Positions 8,895-18,489 are shown, counted from the stretch's first letter. The stretch is DNA of 64,000 nucleotides from Clostridia bacterium (GCA_022799315.1 JAAWOE010000005.1:1-64000); one strand, 5' to 3'. Notes: generated by a model from the sequence alone, not told the origin. Numbers and translations are program-made.

Positions 8895-9098
8895 ATGAGC
8901 TTAAAATATAATGTAATTATAGAAAAAGAAGAAAACTGGTATGTTGCCAAATGTATAGACAATAATATTGCATCACAAGGAAAAACTGTTGAAGAAGCTC
9001 TTAATAATTTGAAAGAGGCAATTGAACTGTACTTAGAAAACGAGGAGCCAGTAATGCCTAAAACAGTATTAGTAACCACATTGGAGGTGGCTATATGA
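8895..9098 (+). CDS. hicB: HicB-family antitoxin
   Basis: The 67-residue protein has the HicB fold pattern: a first strand YNVIIEKEENWYVAKCID, then QGKTVEEALNNLKEAIELYLE. It neutralises the HicA mRNA interferase, although the C-terminal DNA-binding part of longer HicB proteins is absent. RBS AAAGGAGTGAG precedes the ATG. The stop overlaps the hicA start (ATGA), so the two are translationally coupled with the antitoxin first. Confidence 0.85.
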   Translation: MSLKYNVIIEKEENWYVAKCIDNNIASQGKTVEEALNNLKEAIELYLENEEPVMPKTVLVTTLEVAI

Positions 9099-9307
9099 GT
9101 TCAAAAATCCCAGTATTACCACCATCCAAAGTTATAAATATACTTAAAAAGTTTGGCTTTGAAAAAATATCTCAAAAAGGAAGTCATGCAAAATATAAAA
9201 ATTTTGATACAGGTAAAATTTATATTATTCCAATGCATTACGAAGTTGCAAAAGGTACCTTAAAAAGCATCTTAGAACAAGCAGATATAGAATTAGATTT
9301 ATTCTAG
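9095..9307 (+). CDS. hicA: HicA-family mRNA interferase toxin
   Basis: The 70-residue dsRBD-like toxin contains LKKFGFEKISQKGSHAKYKN, with the catalytic His in GSHAKY, and a C-terminal HYEVAKGTLKSILEQADI typical of YcfA/HicA. It cleaves mRNA when released from HicB. RBS GGAGGTGG lies inside the end of hicB. Both genes share the AT-rich codon use of the chromosome. Confidence 0.88.
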   Translation: MSSKIPVLPPSKVINILKKFGFEKISQKGSHAKYKNFDTGKIYIIPMHYEVAKGTLKSILEQADIELDLF

Positions 9308-9412
9308 AAAATTTATAATCTTAAATAAAAATCCTATAAAGATAGAAAAAAATATAAAAGTATGATAAAATGTATATATTAGTTTTGAAAGGAGAAAGTA
9401 GCCTTTTATTAA

Positions 9413-10291
9413 GTGCGCATAAATTTTATGAAAATAGCAAGTGATTGGAAAGATTATGAAATATTAGATATGGCAAATGGAGAAAAACTAGAAAGATGGA
9501 AAGATGTTGTTCTAGTTAGACCAGATCCACAAATTATATGGAACAAAAAAACTTATCCACAAAAGTGGAAAGCGGTAAATGCTACATATAATAGAAGTAA
9601 AACTGGTGGAGGAAGCTGGAGCTACAGCAAAAAAATGCCAGAAGCTTGGAAAATAAAATATAAAGATTTAACTTTTAATATAAAACCAATGGGGTTTAAA
9701 CACACTGGTTTATTTCCTGAACAAGCAGTAAATTGGGATTGGATGATAAATAAAATTAAAAGTGAAAAAAGAGAAATTAAAGTATTAAATTTATTTGCAT
9801 ATACAGGAGGAGCGACAGTTGCTTGCCTATATGCAGGCGCAAGTGTGTGCCACGTAGATAGTTCAAAAGGAATGGTAGCTTGGGCAAAAGAAAACGTTAT
9901 ATCTTCAGGTTTAGAAAAAAGACCAGTTAGATATATTGTTGATGATGTTGTTAAATTTGTAAATAGAGAAATACGTAGAGAAAATAAATATGACGCAATT
10001 ATTATGGATCCACCATCATATGGAAGAGGGGCAAATGGGGAAGTATGGCAATTTGAAGAAAATATATATCCACTTGTAGAATTATGTACAAAAGTACTAT
10101 CTGATAATCCGTTGTTTTTCTTGATTAACTCATATACAACAGGAATATCATCTAAGGTGCTAGAGAACATATTAAAACTAAATATAAATTCAAAGCTAAA
10201 AGGGCATTTTGAAACAGGAGAGATTGGATTGCCAATGACTAATAGTACTCTGGTATTACCTTGTGGAATATATGGGCGTTGGGAGAAGTAA
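9413..10291 (+). CDS. Class I SAM-dependent methyltransferase (RlmI/RlmK-like)
   Basis: About 292 residues. The SAM-binding motif is VLNLFAYTGGATVACLYAGA, followed by the acidic residue of VCHVDSSKGMVAWAKEN; the catalytic-site motif is IIMDPPSYGRG, as in N- or C-methylating rRNA enzymes of the COG1092 group. That group contains 23S rRNA m5C/m2G methyltransferases, so an rRNA target is inferred. The start is uncertain: GTG 9413 or ATG 9428, with AAAGGAGAAAG rather far upstream of both. It probably forms an operon with the pseudouridine synthase that follows at once. Confidence 0.8.
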   Translation: MRINFMKIASDWKDYEILDMANGEKLERWKDVVLVRPDPQIIWNKKTYPQKWKAVNATYNRSKTGGGSWSYSKKMPEAWKIKYKDLTFNIKPMGFKHTGLFPEQAVNWDWMINKIKSEKREIKVLNLFAYTGGATVACLYAGASVCHVDSSKGMVAWAKENVISSGLEKRPVRYIVDDVVKFVNREIRRENKYDAIIMDPPSYGRGANGEVWQFEENIYPLVELCTKVLSDNPLFFLINSYTTGISSKVLENILKLNINSKLKGHFETGEIGLPMTNSTLVLPCGIYGRWEK

Positions 10292-10292
10292 T

Positions 10293-10982
10293 ATGGAATA
10301 TTTAAAAGTGATATATGAAGATAATCATATTATAGTAGTAGAGAAAAAGCCTAACATTCCGTCACAAGGAGATAAAACAAATGATATAGATATGCTTACA
10401 ATTGTAAAGCAATATATAAAAGAAAAATATAATAAACCTGGAGAAGTTTATTTAGGACTAATACATAGGTTAGATAGGCCTGTTGGTGGAGTTATGGTAT
10501 TTGCAAAAACTTCAAAAGCAGCATCAAGGCTTAGTGAACAAGTAAGAAATAAAATCTTTAAAAAGAAATATCTAACAATTGTAGATGGAAAAATGGAAAA
10601 AGAAAAAGATACTCTAGAAGACTATTTATTGAAAAATGAAAGAAACAATCTAAGTAAAGTTGTAAATGAAAAAACTAAAAATGCAAAACAAGCAAAACTG
10701 GATTATGAAGTATTAACATATAATGATGAAATTAATTTATCAGTATTAAAGATAAATTTACATACGGGAAGGCATCATCAAATACGAGTGCAATTATCTA
10801 GCAGAGGGCACAGTATATATGGAGATCAAAAATATGGAATACGTGGCAGAGGAAAGCAAATTGCATTATGGGCATATAGTTTAACAATACTACACCCAAT
10901 AAGTAAAGAAGAAATGTCATTTGTAAGTATTCCTGAACAAATAGGAAGTTGGAAAATATTAGAGAAAATAGAAATAAAGTAA
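10293..10982 (+). CDS. RluA-family pseudouridine synthase
   Basis: The 229-residue enzyme isomerises uridine in RNA. It contains the catalytic motif GLIHRLDRPVGGVMVFAKT, with the conserved Asp of HRLD, plus HTGRHHQIRVQL and GDQKYG in the C-terminal half. No N-terminal S4 domain is present, as in short RluA-type proteins. GGGAGAAG within the end of the preceding gene supports ATG 10293 rather than the longer frame from 10263. The RNA target cannot be assigned. Confidence 0.9.
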   Translation: MEYLKVIYEDNHIIVVEKKPNIPSQGDKTNDIDMLTIVKQYIKEKYNKPGEVYLGLIHRLDRPVGGVMVFAKTSKAASRLSEQVRNKIFKKKYLTIVDGKMEKEKDTLEDYLLKNERNNLSKVVNEKTKNAKQAKLDYEVLTYNDEINLSVLKINLHTGRHHQIRVQLSSRGHSIYGDQKYGIRGRGKQIALWAYSLTILHPISKEEMSFVSIPEQIGSWKILEKIEIK

Positions 10983-11014
10983 AAGAAGATACATGGTTTG
11001 TATCTTCTTTTACT
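10982..11014 (+). terminator. Intrinsic terminator after pseudouridine synthase
   Basis: AAAGAAGATACA and TGTATCTTCTTT form a 12-bp stem with loop TGGTT, followed by T-rich sequence. Confidence 0.8.
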
Positions 11015-11171
11015 TTATTTCTATTTATGAAAATGTAAAAAGCAGATATGAAATTCATTAATTGAATTTTTAAATATAAAAAATAATAGGATATAAATAA
11101 AATAAAAAAACTGTCGAAATAAATTATAAAATTACCTCATAAACAAATCATTAGAAAGAGGTAATTCAATA

Positions 11172-11795
11172 GTGGTAGATAAAATTTGTGATTATCTTAC
11201 AAATAAAATAAGAAAAGAAAATTCAGAAATAGATGATGAAAGAGCAGAAGTTATTAATTATGGAATTCATCTAATTGTAGGCGAAATACCAAAGTTTTTT
11301 ATTATAATGGGAATTGCATATTTACTAGGAGTATTAGACTTAACAATACTTGCATATTTCTTAATGCTTCCATATAGAGGAACATCTGGAGGATTTCATT
11401 TAAAGACACATATTGGATGTATAATAGGCACAGTAATATTTTTTAGTGGAACAGGATTACTAGGGAAATACTTAATACTTGCTCCAACAGTAAAATATAT
11501 AGTGACATTCTTAGTATGGGCATTTGGAATGATTATGGTGAAATTATATGCACCAGCAGACACAGAAAATATTCCAATTATAAGTAAGAACGATAGAAAA
11601 AAGAAACGAATTTTATCTTATATTACATTAACATTAAGTATAATAGCATCACTAATTATAAAAGATATAGTAATATCAAACATTATAGTTTATGGGATGC
11701 TTTTACAAAGTATATCAATAACAAGATTTGCATATAAACTAACAAACAATAAATATGGGTATGAGCTATATAATACCCAAGAAGAACTAGTTTAA
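11172..11795 (+). CDS. agrB: AgrB-like accessory gene regulator (signal-peptide processing membrane protease)
   Basis: A 207-residue membrane protein with about six hydrophobic segments. The region GEIPKFFIIMGIAYLLGV and the motif PYRGTSGGFHLKTHIGC, with the conserved His and downstream Cys, match AgrB. AgrB cleaves the C-terminal part of AgrD and forms the (thio)lactone ring. The start is GTG 11172, about ten bases after AGAGGT. The agrD gene follows 65 bases later, after a small hairpin (AAAATATC/GATATTTT at 11799-11821). Confidence 0.9.
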   Translation: MVDKICDYLTNKIRKENSEIDDERAEVINYGIHLIVGEIPKFFIIMGIAYLLGVLDLTILAYFLMLPYRGTSGGFHLKTHIGCIIGTVIFFSGTGLLGKYLILAPTVKYIVTFLVWAFGMIMVKLYAPADTENIPIISKNDRKKKRILSYITLTLSIIASLIIKDIVISNIIVYGMLLQSISITRFAYKLTNNKYGYELYNTQEELV

Positions 11796-11860
11796 TATAA
11801 AATATCTGCCGGCGATATTTTGTGTTATATATAATTTTTTACAAAAGAAAGGGGATTCCT

Positions 11861-11980
11861 ATGTTAAAAATGTTATCAAAATTAGCAGAAAAATATGCTA
11901 AATCAACAAACACTGCATGCTTTATTCTTAGTTGGCTACACCAACCAAAAATGCCTGCAAGTTTAATAAAAAAAGACTAA
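11861..11980 (+). CDS. agrD: AgrD-like cyclic autoinducer pro-peptide
   Basis: A 39-residue ORF with RBS GAAAGGGGAT. It has an amphipathic N-terminal leader (MLKMLSKLAEKYAKS), a central Cys20 in TACFILSW, and a C-terminal recognition tail HQPKMPASLIKKD with the (Q/E)P...P pattern of clostridial AgrD. By analogy the mature signal would be a thiolactone beginning at or just before Cys20, with a ring near CFILS or CFILSW; the exact ends are inferred. A terminator follows at once. Confidence 0.85.
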   Translation: MLKMLSKLAEKYAKSTNTACFILSWLHQPKMPASLIKKD

Positions 11981-12017
11981 CAACAAAATTTAAAAATTGA
12001 TTTTATAACAAAAACCT

Positions 12018-12064
12018 TAAAAAAGAAAGGATAGCCTCGACAACTATCCTTTTTCTTTTTGTTT
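12018..12064. terminator. Bidirectional terminator between agrBD and agrCA
   Basis: AAAAGAAAGGATAG and CTATCCTTTTTCTTTT pair around a nine-base loop (CCTCGACAA), with T-rich flanks on both strands between convergent operons. Confidence 0.82.
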
Positions 12065-13414
12065 TTATTTTGTATATATTTCTAATTGCTGGTTAAAGAA
12101 TTTATCATTTTTAGTAGTATACAAGTTTAAATTATTGTTCTTCTTCATAATTTGTCTTACTTCCCATAATCCTAAACCAGTATTGTTAGGTTTTGAAGAA
12201 TAACCTTTTTCATAAATTTTATCTAAATCTACATCTTTTTCTTCATATGTATTTTCTATAAGTAGTAACTGCCTATTTACTTTAAAATCTTTACGAATTT
12301 CTACATTAATTATTTTATCATCACATTCTGATGCTGCTTCTATTGCATTATCCATTAATATTCCTAATGCTCTTGTAAATTCGTATATTTTCATATTAAG
12401 TTCATTCAAATTTAAGAATACTTCCAAGTTAATTTTAATACCAAGCTCATCAGCCTTATGGTATTTAGATGTAAGCAAACTGTAAATTGCAGGATTATTA
12501 ATTACTTCAGGGCTTAATGTATATAAATTATTAACCTTCTGACAATCTCCTAATAATTGTGAATAATATGTCTTTAAACCTTCCATGTCATTTGTTCCAA
12601 TATATCCACCAATTGCTTGTACAATATTACTAAAATCATGTTTAAATGCTCTAACATTATCATGTAAAATTTTTAAAGATTTATTATATAATTGTGCTTC
12701 TTCTAAATTTTGTTCTGTAATTTGCAATTGTGTGGTTTTTGTTAAACTATACATACTTATAAAGAAGTATGCTAATAAAGAAAGAGTTCCTATTAAAGTT
12801 ATAAAAAATGGTAAATTTTGATTATAAAAGTTAATCAAATATAATTGAGCAGAAATAGCAATAACACCAAACAAAGAGTTAACTATTAAAACTGTTTTAG
12901 ATTTTTTATCCATATTATCAAGTAAAGTTATACTAAAATTAGTATGTTTAAAAATTCTATATATTATATAAATAGATAAGTAAATTGATAGTACAACTGT
13001 AATCCTATAAATCGGAACGAGTTGAATATCAATATATTGTATGTTGAAAATTGTTATAAATAGTTTTGAATATATTGGTTCAAATATTGCTAATGATATT
13101 AAAACAAGTATTTCAGATAGAATACCTTTTAAAATAGACGTTTTAAATATATAAATTACTAATATAGGCCATAAAATTGCATTGATAAATTTTGATACAT
13201 CATATAACAAAGGAGTATTAGCAATCATGGATAAAAAAGACATTAATAATATATATATTAGTTTTTGCTTTTTATTAGATTGTATATCTAGGATCGTAAT
13301 AAAAAGTAACATTCCAATTACTGCTTCAATTATTGTCAAAGGAATACTTAATATATTTATTAATCCCTCATTAGGTGTTGTTAGTGCCATCCAAATGGTT
13401 TGAAAAATTTCCAT
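12065..13414 (-). CDS. agrC: AgrC-like sensor histidine kinase (GHKL ATPase)
   Basis: The 449-residue protein has six or so N-terminal membrane helices (residues about 1-225), a dimerisation region with the phospho-acceptor His in RAFKHDFSNIV, and a C-terminal HATPase_c_5 domain with DNAIEAA (N box) and GLGLWEVR (G box). It is the probable receptor for the cyclic peptide from agrD. The start overlaps the end of agrA by 44 bases, and GGAGG about 12 bases upstream supports it. The arrangement agrA-agrC converges on agrB-agrD. Confidence 0.9.
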   Translation of the reverse strand: MEIFQTIWMALTTPNEGLINILSIPLTIIEAVIGMLLFITILDIQSNKKQKLIYILLMSFLSMIANTPLLYDVSKFINAILWPILVIYIFKTSILKGILSEILVLISLAIFEPIYSKLFITIFNIQYIDIQLVPIYRITVVLSIYLSIYIIYRIFKHTNFSITLLDNMDKKSKTVLIVNSLFGVIAISAQLYLINFYNQNLPFFITLIGTLSLLAYFFISMYSLTKTTQLQITEQNLEEAQLYNKSLKILHDNVRAFKHDFSNIVQAIGGYIGTNDMEGLKTYYSQLLGDCQKVNNLYTLSPEVINNPAIYSLLTSKYHKADELGIKINLEVFLNLNELNMKIYEFTRALGILMDNAIEAASECDDKIINVEIRKDFKVNRQLLLIENTYEEKDVDLDKIYEKGYSSKPNNTGLGLWEVRQIMKKNNNLNLYTTKNDKFFNQQLEIYTK

Positions 13415-14105
13415 AGTTATTTAAAACCTCCATAAAATTATTTTTGTATTTAGGACCTATATAACATTTATCATTATTAAATTTAATAGTATTATTAATA
13501 GTTTCTATATCTTTTATATTATCAATGTTTGCGATGTAAGACTTATGACATCTTACAAAATTGCCTGGTAGGCAAGGTTCGATTTTGCTAAAAGAGGTAT
13601 ATGCCTCATATTTTCCTGAATCAGTATGAACAATTAATTTCATACCATCCTTTTTTATATATTGAATATCACTTTGCTTGATAATATTTTTGTTATTTAA
13701 AGATAAATATTGTGATGAATCACCAATAATATCATTATAAAGTCTTGTTAAAGTTTCTTCAATCCTTTCTATTGTAAATGGCTTGGGAATATAATCAAAG
13801 GTTTTAACTTTATATGCAAGTAGTGCATATTCTAAATGTCCTGTTGTAAATATGATATAAATAGATTTATTAGTTTTTCGCACTTTTTCAGCTAATTCTA
13901 TTCCAGAAATAGAAGCGTGCAGGTGAATATCTGATATTAGAACATGAACTTTATTTGATTTTATATATGAAAGTACATCACTAGGGTTATCAGATTTAAA
14001 AGCAATATTTGCTTCATAATCATGCTTTACGAATAAATTATTCAAAATATTTTCCAATTTACTTAAAATGTTTAAATTGTCATCACATAACACAAAATTC
14101 AACAT
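13371..14105 (-). CDS. agrA: AgrA-like response regulator, LytTR DNA-binding domain
   Basis: The 244-residue protein has an N-terminal receiver domain (acidic pocket CDDN, phospho-acceptor Asp in VLISDIHLHAS, TTGHLEYA, and Lys in DYIPKPF). A C-terminal LytTR domain follows, with VRCHKSYIANIDNI as the typical signature. It is the partner of the kinase encoded directly downstream. A TTGACA/TAAGAT promoter lies about 65 bases upstream on the minus strand. Confidence 0.92.
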   Translation of the reverse strand: MLNFVLCDDNLNILSKLENILNNLFVKHDYEANIAFKSDNPSDVLSYIKSNKVHVLISDIHLHASISGIELAEKVRKTNKSIYIIFTTGHLEYALLAYKVKTFDYIPKPFTIERIEETLTRLYNDIIGDSSQYLSLNNKNIIKQSDIQYIKKDGMKLIVHTDSGKYEAYTSFSKIEPCLPGNFVRCHKSYIANIDNIKDIETINNTIKFNNDKCYIGPKYKNNFMEVLNNYGNFSNHLDGTNNT

Positions 14106-14171
14106 ATTTTATCCTCCGTACAAAACATTTGATATGGCAAAATAACCAAATATTTCCAAATGTCTTTTACA

Positions 14172-14200
14172 ATCTTAAAGTATATTTAATATAATGTCAA
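14172..14200 (-). promoter_or_regulatory. Probable sigma-A promoter of agrA-agrC
   Basis: On the minus strand TTGACA (14200-14195), a 17-base spacer and TAAGAT (14177-14172) lie upstream of agrA. Confidence 0.6.
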
Positions 14201-14357
14201 GGAAAATAATTGTAAAAATTTGAAAAAATACAAAGAAATTTTAATAAAAATGTAAAACGATACATCCCGTATATGTAAGCATAGTAGGTATTAACATAGC
14301 ATGATAAAAAAGGAAAAAAATGTAAATCAAAGTACAGAATAAATATAAGATTTTTTA

Positions 14358-14389
14358 TTTTATCAAGTTTTACATAAAACTTGATAAAA
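14358..14389. other. Perfect 15-bp palindrome upstream of srtB
   Basis: TTTTATCAAGTTTTA and TAAAACTTGATAAAA are separated by two bases. It lies in a 360-base gene-free stretch (14106-14465) about 75 bases before sortase B and is not followed by a clean T-run, so an operator is as likely as a terminator. Apart from the agrA promoter, I see nothing else in that stretch. Confidence 0.5.
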
Positions 14390-14465
14390 ATACAAAAATA
14401 TGTTAATATAATAGATAGGCAATGGTAATTTTTTCTAAATTAAAGAGCACAAGGAGGCGGGCTAT

Positions 14466-15272
14466 ATGAGTAATAAATTTAGAAAAATTATGCGTGTTTT
14501 AGTGTATTGTATTTTGTTTGCAATCATCATATGCTGTGCCACATATCTGTTAAAAGATTTATTTTACAGGTATAAAGAGCAAAGTGCAATAGAACAAATG
14601 CGGATAGAAAAGCAGAACGCACTAGAGAATGTTGATTATGATGCTATAGAGGATTCCGCATTCAATTCTACCAAAGGAAAGCAAATCTTGAAGGAGTATA
14701 GAGGTTTTTACGAAGCAGACAATGATTTTTATGGTTGGATAAAAGTAGAAGATACTGATATCGACTTTCCTGTCATGTTTACTCCTGATGATTCTGATTT
14801 TTATGAAAATAAGAATCTGAGAAAAGAGATTTTGCCACCAGGAGCTGGTGGTTGGTGGATTTGGATTGATGGACATACTACCGAAGATACCGAAAATGTG
14901 ATTATTTATGGTCACAATATGAAGTATGGAGAGATGTTCGGAAGTCTGAAGAAGTATTACAAAGAGCCTGATTTCTACGAAGCACACAAGTATATTCAGT
15001 TTGACACACTTTATGAAAGAGGAACATACGAAATCATAAGTGTAGTTAAGACGAAAGATTACGCAGAAGATGAAAGCCATTACCGATTCTATGACCATAT
15101 AGAATTAGATTCTGAAGAGGAGTTTCGTGAGTATGTGGATAATGCAAAGAAAAATGAATGCTTTCCCATTGAAACAACAGCAGAATTTGGGGATCGTCTA
15201 ATAACCTTAAGTACTTGTGACTACTGGACTGAGGACGGAAGAATACTTATCATTGCAAAGAAAATTCGCTAA
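14466..15272 (+). CDS. srtB: Class B sortase
   Basis: The 268-residue transpeptidase attaches surface proteins to peptidoglycan. It has an N-terminal signal anchor (VYCILFAIIICCATYLL) and a sortase domain with YGWIKVEDTDIDFPVM. The catalytic His is in IIYGHNM, Cys in LITLSTCDYW and Arg in DGRILIIAKK. Spacing and length fit class B. RBS AAGGAGGCGGG precedes the ATG. G+C and codon choice are richer than in the neighbours, and CGG at 14601 is read as a sense codon. It is followed by its own terminator, so it looks like an imported single-gene cassette. Confidence 0.92.
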   Translation: MSNKFRKIMRVLVYCILFAIIICCATYLLKDLFYRYKEQSAIEQMRIEKQNALENVDYDAIEDSAFNSTKGKQILKEYRGFYEADNDFYGWIKVEDTDIDFPVMFTPDDSDFYENKNLRKEILPPGAGGWWIWIDGHTTEDTENVIIYGHNMKYGEMFGSLKKYYKEPDFYEAHKYIQFDTLYERGTYEIISVVKTKDYAEDESHYRFYDHIELDSEEEFREYVDNAKKNECFPIETTAEFGDRLITLSTCDYWTEDGRILIIAKKIR

Positions 15273-15279
15273 AACATGC

Positions 15280-15317
15280 ACAAAGGAGCAGCCTTATATG
15301 GGCTGCTCCTCTTTCTT
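15280..15317 (+). terminator. Terminator after srtB
   Basis: AAAGGAGCAGCC and GGGCTGCTCCTCTTT form a strong stem around TTATAT, followed by T-rich sequence. Confidence 0.8.
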
Positions 15318-15502
15318 TTAAATTCTTATAAGATAAATATATCTCACCTAATAAAAAACAAAAAATATACTCCAAGAATTATATTTTTATGTAAAACTAT
15401 GGTAATTTTAGAACAATTATGATATACTCATTATGTTTATAAAACTGAAATGTGAAGAATATTGTAAATGGAGTAATAAGTAAATATATGGGAGATTATC
15501 TA

Positions 15503-17568
15503 ATGGATGAAGATATTGAGAAAATAGTAGAAGATGAACTTAAAATTGGAAGTACATATAAAGAAATTAGAGAAAAAACTGGTAAAAATGATAAAGAAAT
15601 AATGAAAATAAAAGAACGTTTAATGGAAGCAGGAAAATTAAAAAAAGAAGATATAAAAGCGGGAAAAGAAAACAAGAAAAAAATATTTTTGCAAACAGAT
15701 TCAACAAATATAAAAATAAGAAAGTATAAATTAGCTGGGCTATCACAAATGGAAATATCTAAACTGTTGGGAATTTCACAAGTTACTGTTGGAAAACGTA
15801 TAGAAGAGTTTAAAAAATTCGGACTAATATCACAAGATGAAATAGAAAAAGCAAGAGAGCAATATTTAATAGAGCAAAAAGAAGATAGTTTACTAAGAGA
15901 ACAAGTATTAATTAATTTACAAAAAGGAAGAGTAAAAAATGATTTTGCACAAGAACTAGGAATGACAGAAAGAGGGGTAAATTTTATACAGCAATCTTTA
16001 ATTGAAGAAGGAAAGATAACTCAAAAAGAAATAGATGAAGCTGTTGAACAATTTGGAAAAACTGCTCAAAAAGAGAAGAAAGTTCTAGAATTATTAAAAC
16101 AAGGTTATAATTATACAGACATTTCTAGAAAAATCAATTTATCAACAATAACGATAAGGAAGTTAAAAGAAAAATTTGTAAATAGTAATCAATTAGATGA
16201 TGATGAATATAAAGAAAAAAAGATGCAAAGAAAAAAAGATAAGAATACAACTACTAGTAAAGGAAATACTAAGGATGAAGAAGAAACAATATTAGAAATG
16301 CTAAGAATGGGATATGATACAAGAACTATATGTAGAAAGACAAAATTAGCAAGAATAGATGTAAATAATATACAAAAGAATCTAATAAAAAAAGGAATTA
16401 TAACCAAAGAGCAAATTGATATAGCACAAGAAAAGTATAAAGAGCAAACAGAGCAAAAAATTTTAGCTGGATTAAAAAGACGGAGATAGCCAAAGAGAAA
16501 TTGTAAGAATATTTTCAGAAAATGAAATAACTTTAACTATAGTACAAAGTTATATAAAAAAATTAAAAGAAAAAGAGCTAATAACAGACGAAGAAATAGA
16601 AAAATATAAATTTGAATCCGAGCAAGGAGAAAAAGAAAGAAACCAGTTTGTACTTGATGGGTTAAAAAAAGGATTATCTAGAAAAGGAATAGTAGATTTG
16701 GACGAAGATGGATATTTAACAGAAGCTATGGTTCAAAAAACAATAAAAAAATTAAAAGAAAATGGAGAAGTTACAGATAAAGAAATAAAAAAATGGAAAG
16801 CTAATAGACAAAAAGAAACAAAAAAAGAAAGAAATAAAGATAAAAAAAGATATGACAAACAAATAATAGATTTATTGAAAAAAGGGTATTTAGAAAGAGA
16901 AATAGCCGTAGAATTAGGCAAAGCATTAACTACAATTTCAGTTAGAGTGAGTCTACTTAAAAATAAAGGAAAAATTACAGAAGAAGAAATAAAAACAGCA
17001 AGGCAAACAAGAGGAAAAAGAGAAGATGAAATAAAAGGACAAGAAGAAGATACGTATAAAGAATATATGAAAAAAGCAAAAAAAGTAATAAATCTAGAAA
17101 CTAAATGGTCAGATGAAAAAATTGCTACATTTATAGATGAGATTATAAAGATAACCAAGAAACAGCAGGATAAAGGAAAACTGAAATTAGAAGAATTAAA
17201 ACAACTGGATGAATTAATATTTATTACAAAAACAGATATAAAAATAGTATTAGAAGTTGTAAGATTACATTTAAAATCTCATGATTATAAAGGAGGACTA
17301 TATTTTTTAAATTCTATAAATAATGTTTTAGAGGGAGAAGATAAGGAAAAAATAAAACAAGTAATTGAAACGATGAAAAAAGGAGAAAAGAAAATTACAG
17401 CTCTCCAAATGCTTAAAGAAGGAAATCATACATTAGATGAAATACATAGTGTAACTCGGATTAAATATGGTTGAAATTATAGCAATAAAAAATAAATATG
17501 TTAATAAAAAAGAAAATAATAAACAAACAAGTGGTATAGAGGATGATTTTTTTGGAATAAGCACATAA
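15503..17568 (+). CDS. Repeat helix-turn-helix protein, read through two +1 shifts at CGG
   Basis: No named family is recognised. The sequence encodes a series of about 50-residue units, each with a helix-turn-helix-like core (for example LAGLSQMEISKLLGISQVTVGKRIEEF without its first residues) and a charged connecting helix containing an I(T/S)xEEI-like motif. The first frame stops at 16489 and a second ORF ends at 17474. Dropping the C of the in-frame CGG at 16481, and again at 17457, gives one continuous protein of about 687 residues ending at 17568. At 16482 the restored residue is the Gly of the repeat motif LKxG, present in the neighbouring units as LKQG, LRMG and LKKG. I chose ATG 15503 because GGGAG lies eight bases upstream. 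A regulator or nucleoid protein is possible. Confidence 0.7.
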
Positions 17569-17569
17569 A

Positions 17570-17615
17570 AAAATTCACTCTGGTATTATTGATAATACTA
17601 GAGTGAATTTTTTGT
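17570..17615 (+). terminator. Terminator after repeat-HTH gene
   Basis: AAAAATTCACTCT and AGAGTGAATTTTTT pair around an inner inverted repeat (GGTATTATTGATAATACT), with a T-run. It starts right after the stop reached by the shifted reading, which supports 17568 as the true gene end. Confidence 0.8.
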
Positions 17616-17667
17616 TATATATTTAAAGATTTCTTCATAATATTTAAGTAAAATAAGGAGGGTTAAT

Positions 17668-18489
17668 ATGAAGAAACATATTAAAATATTTACATTTGTC
17701 TTTATTACTGTATTTATAATAGGAATAGTTATAGTAGGTAATAAACCAGAGGCAAATAATCTTAATAAAAGGACTATAACAACATCTGCATCTAATTTAA
17801 GTAATAAAAAAGTGGGTTGGGGAATAAAAAGAGTAGATAATCATGCGCAACCAGATTTAGGAAGTAGAAATAAAGAATTAATTGACAAATATAAAGGAAT
17901 TGCAATGGGAAATAAAGAAAAGAAATATGTATATTTAACATTTGATGAAGGATATGAAGCAGGCTATACTCCCAAAATTTTGCAAGTATTAAAAGAAAAT
18001 AACGTTAATGCTACATTCTTCTTAACAGCACATTTTGTAAATACACAAGAGAATTTAGTAAAAGAGATGATTGATAATGGACATATAATAGGAAACCATA
18101 CAGTAAATCATAAAAGTATGCCAGATTTAACAAATGAATTGGTAAAAGAAGAGGTAATGAATTTGCACACAGCAGTTTATCAAAAATTTGGATATGAAAT
18201 GAAATACATACGACCACCAAAAGGAGAATTTAGCGAAAGAACAATAGACATAACAAATGGACTAGGATATAAAACTGTAATGTGGAGTTTTGCATATGAT
18301 GACTGGGATGAAGGAAAGCAAGGAAGGGAAGATTATGCAAAAAAGAAAATACTAGACAACGTACATCCAGGAGCAGTTATATTATTACACGGGAATTCGA
18401 AAGATAATACAAATGTATTAGATTACTGTATTAAAGAAATTAAAAATATGGGATATGAATTTAAATCATTAGATGAATTTGTACCATAA
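17668..18489 (+). CDS. pdaA: PdaA-like polysaccharide deacetylase (muramic lactam synthesis)
   Basis: The 273-residue carbohydrate esterase 4 protein has an N-terminal signal/anchor (FTFVFITVFIIGIVIVG). The NodB domain shows YLTFDEGYEAGYTPKIL, with Asp-Glu in place of Asp-Asp as in PdaA, metal-binding NHTVNHKSMP, RPPKGEFSERT, and C-terminal VILLHGNSKDN. PdaA-type enzymes remove acetyl groups from N-acetylmuramic acid during spore cortex formation. RBS AAGGAGGG precedes the ATG. It fits the sporulation genes that follow. Confidence 0.88.
   Translation: MKKHIKIFTFVFITVFIIGIVIVGNKPEANNLNKRTITTSASNLSNKKVGWGIKRVDNHAQPDLGSRNKELIDKYKGIAMGNKEKKYVYLTFDEGYEAGYTPKILQVLKENNVNATFFLTAHFVNTQENLVKEMIDNGHIIGNHTVNHKSMPDLTNELVKEEVMNLHTAVYQKFGYEMKYIRPPKGEFSERTIDITNGLGYKTVMWSFAYDDWDEGKQGREDYAKKKILDNVHPGAVILLHGNSKDNTNVLDYCIKEIKNMGYEFKSLDEFVP

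Noticed and set aside
9622..10170. 182-codon open frame on the minus strand inside the methyltransferase
   Set aside because: It is fully antisense to a recognisable gene, has no RBS, and its composition mirrors the plus-strand codons.
16475..16490. Homopolymer A-run error as the cause of the frameshift in the repeat-HTH gene
   Set aside because: Dropping an A from the A5 run also restores the frame, but the same explanation fails at 17457, 27650 and 30667, where no long run exists. Dropping the C of CGG explains all six sites.
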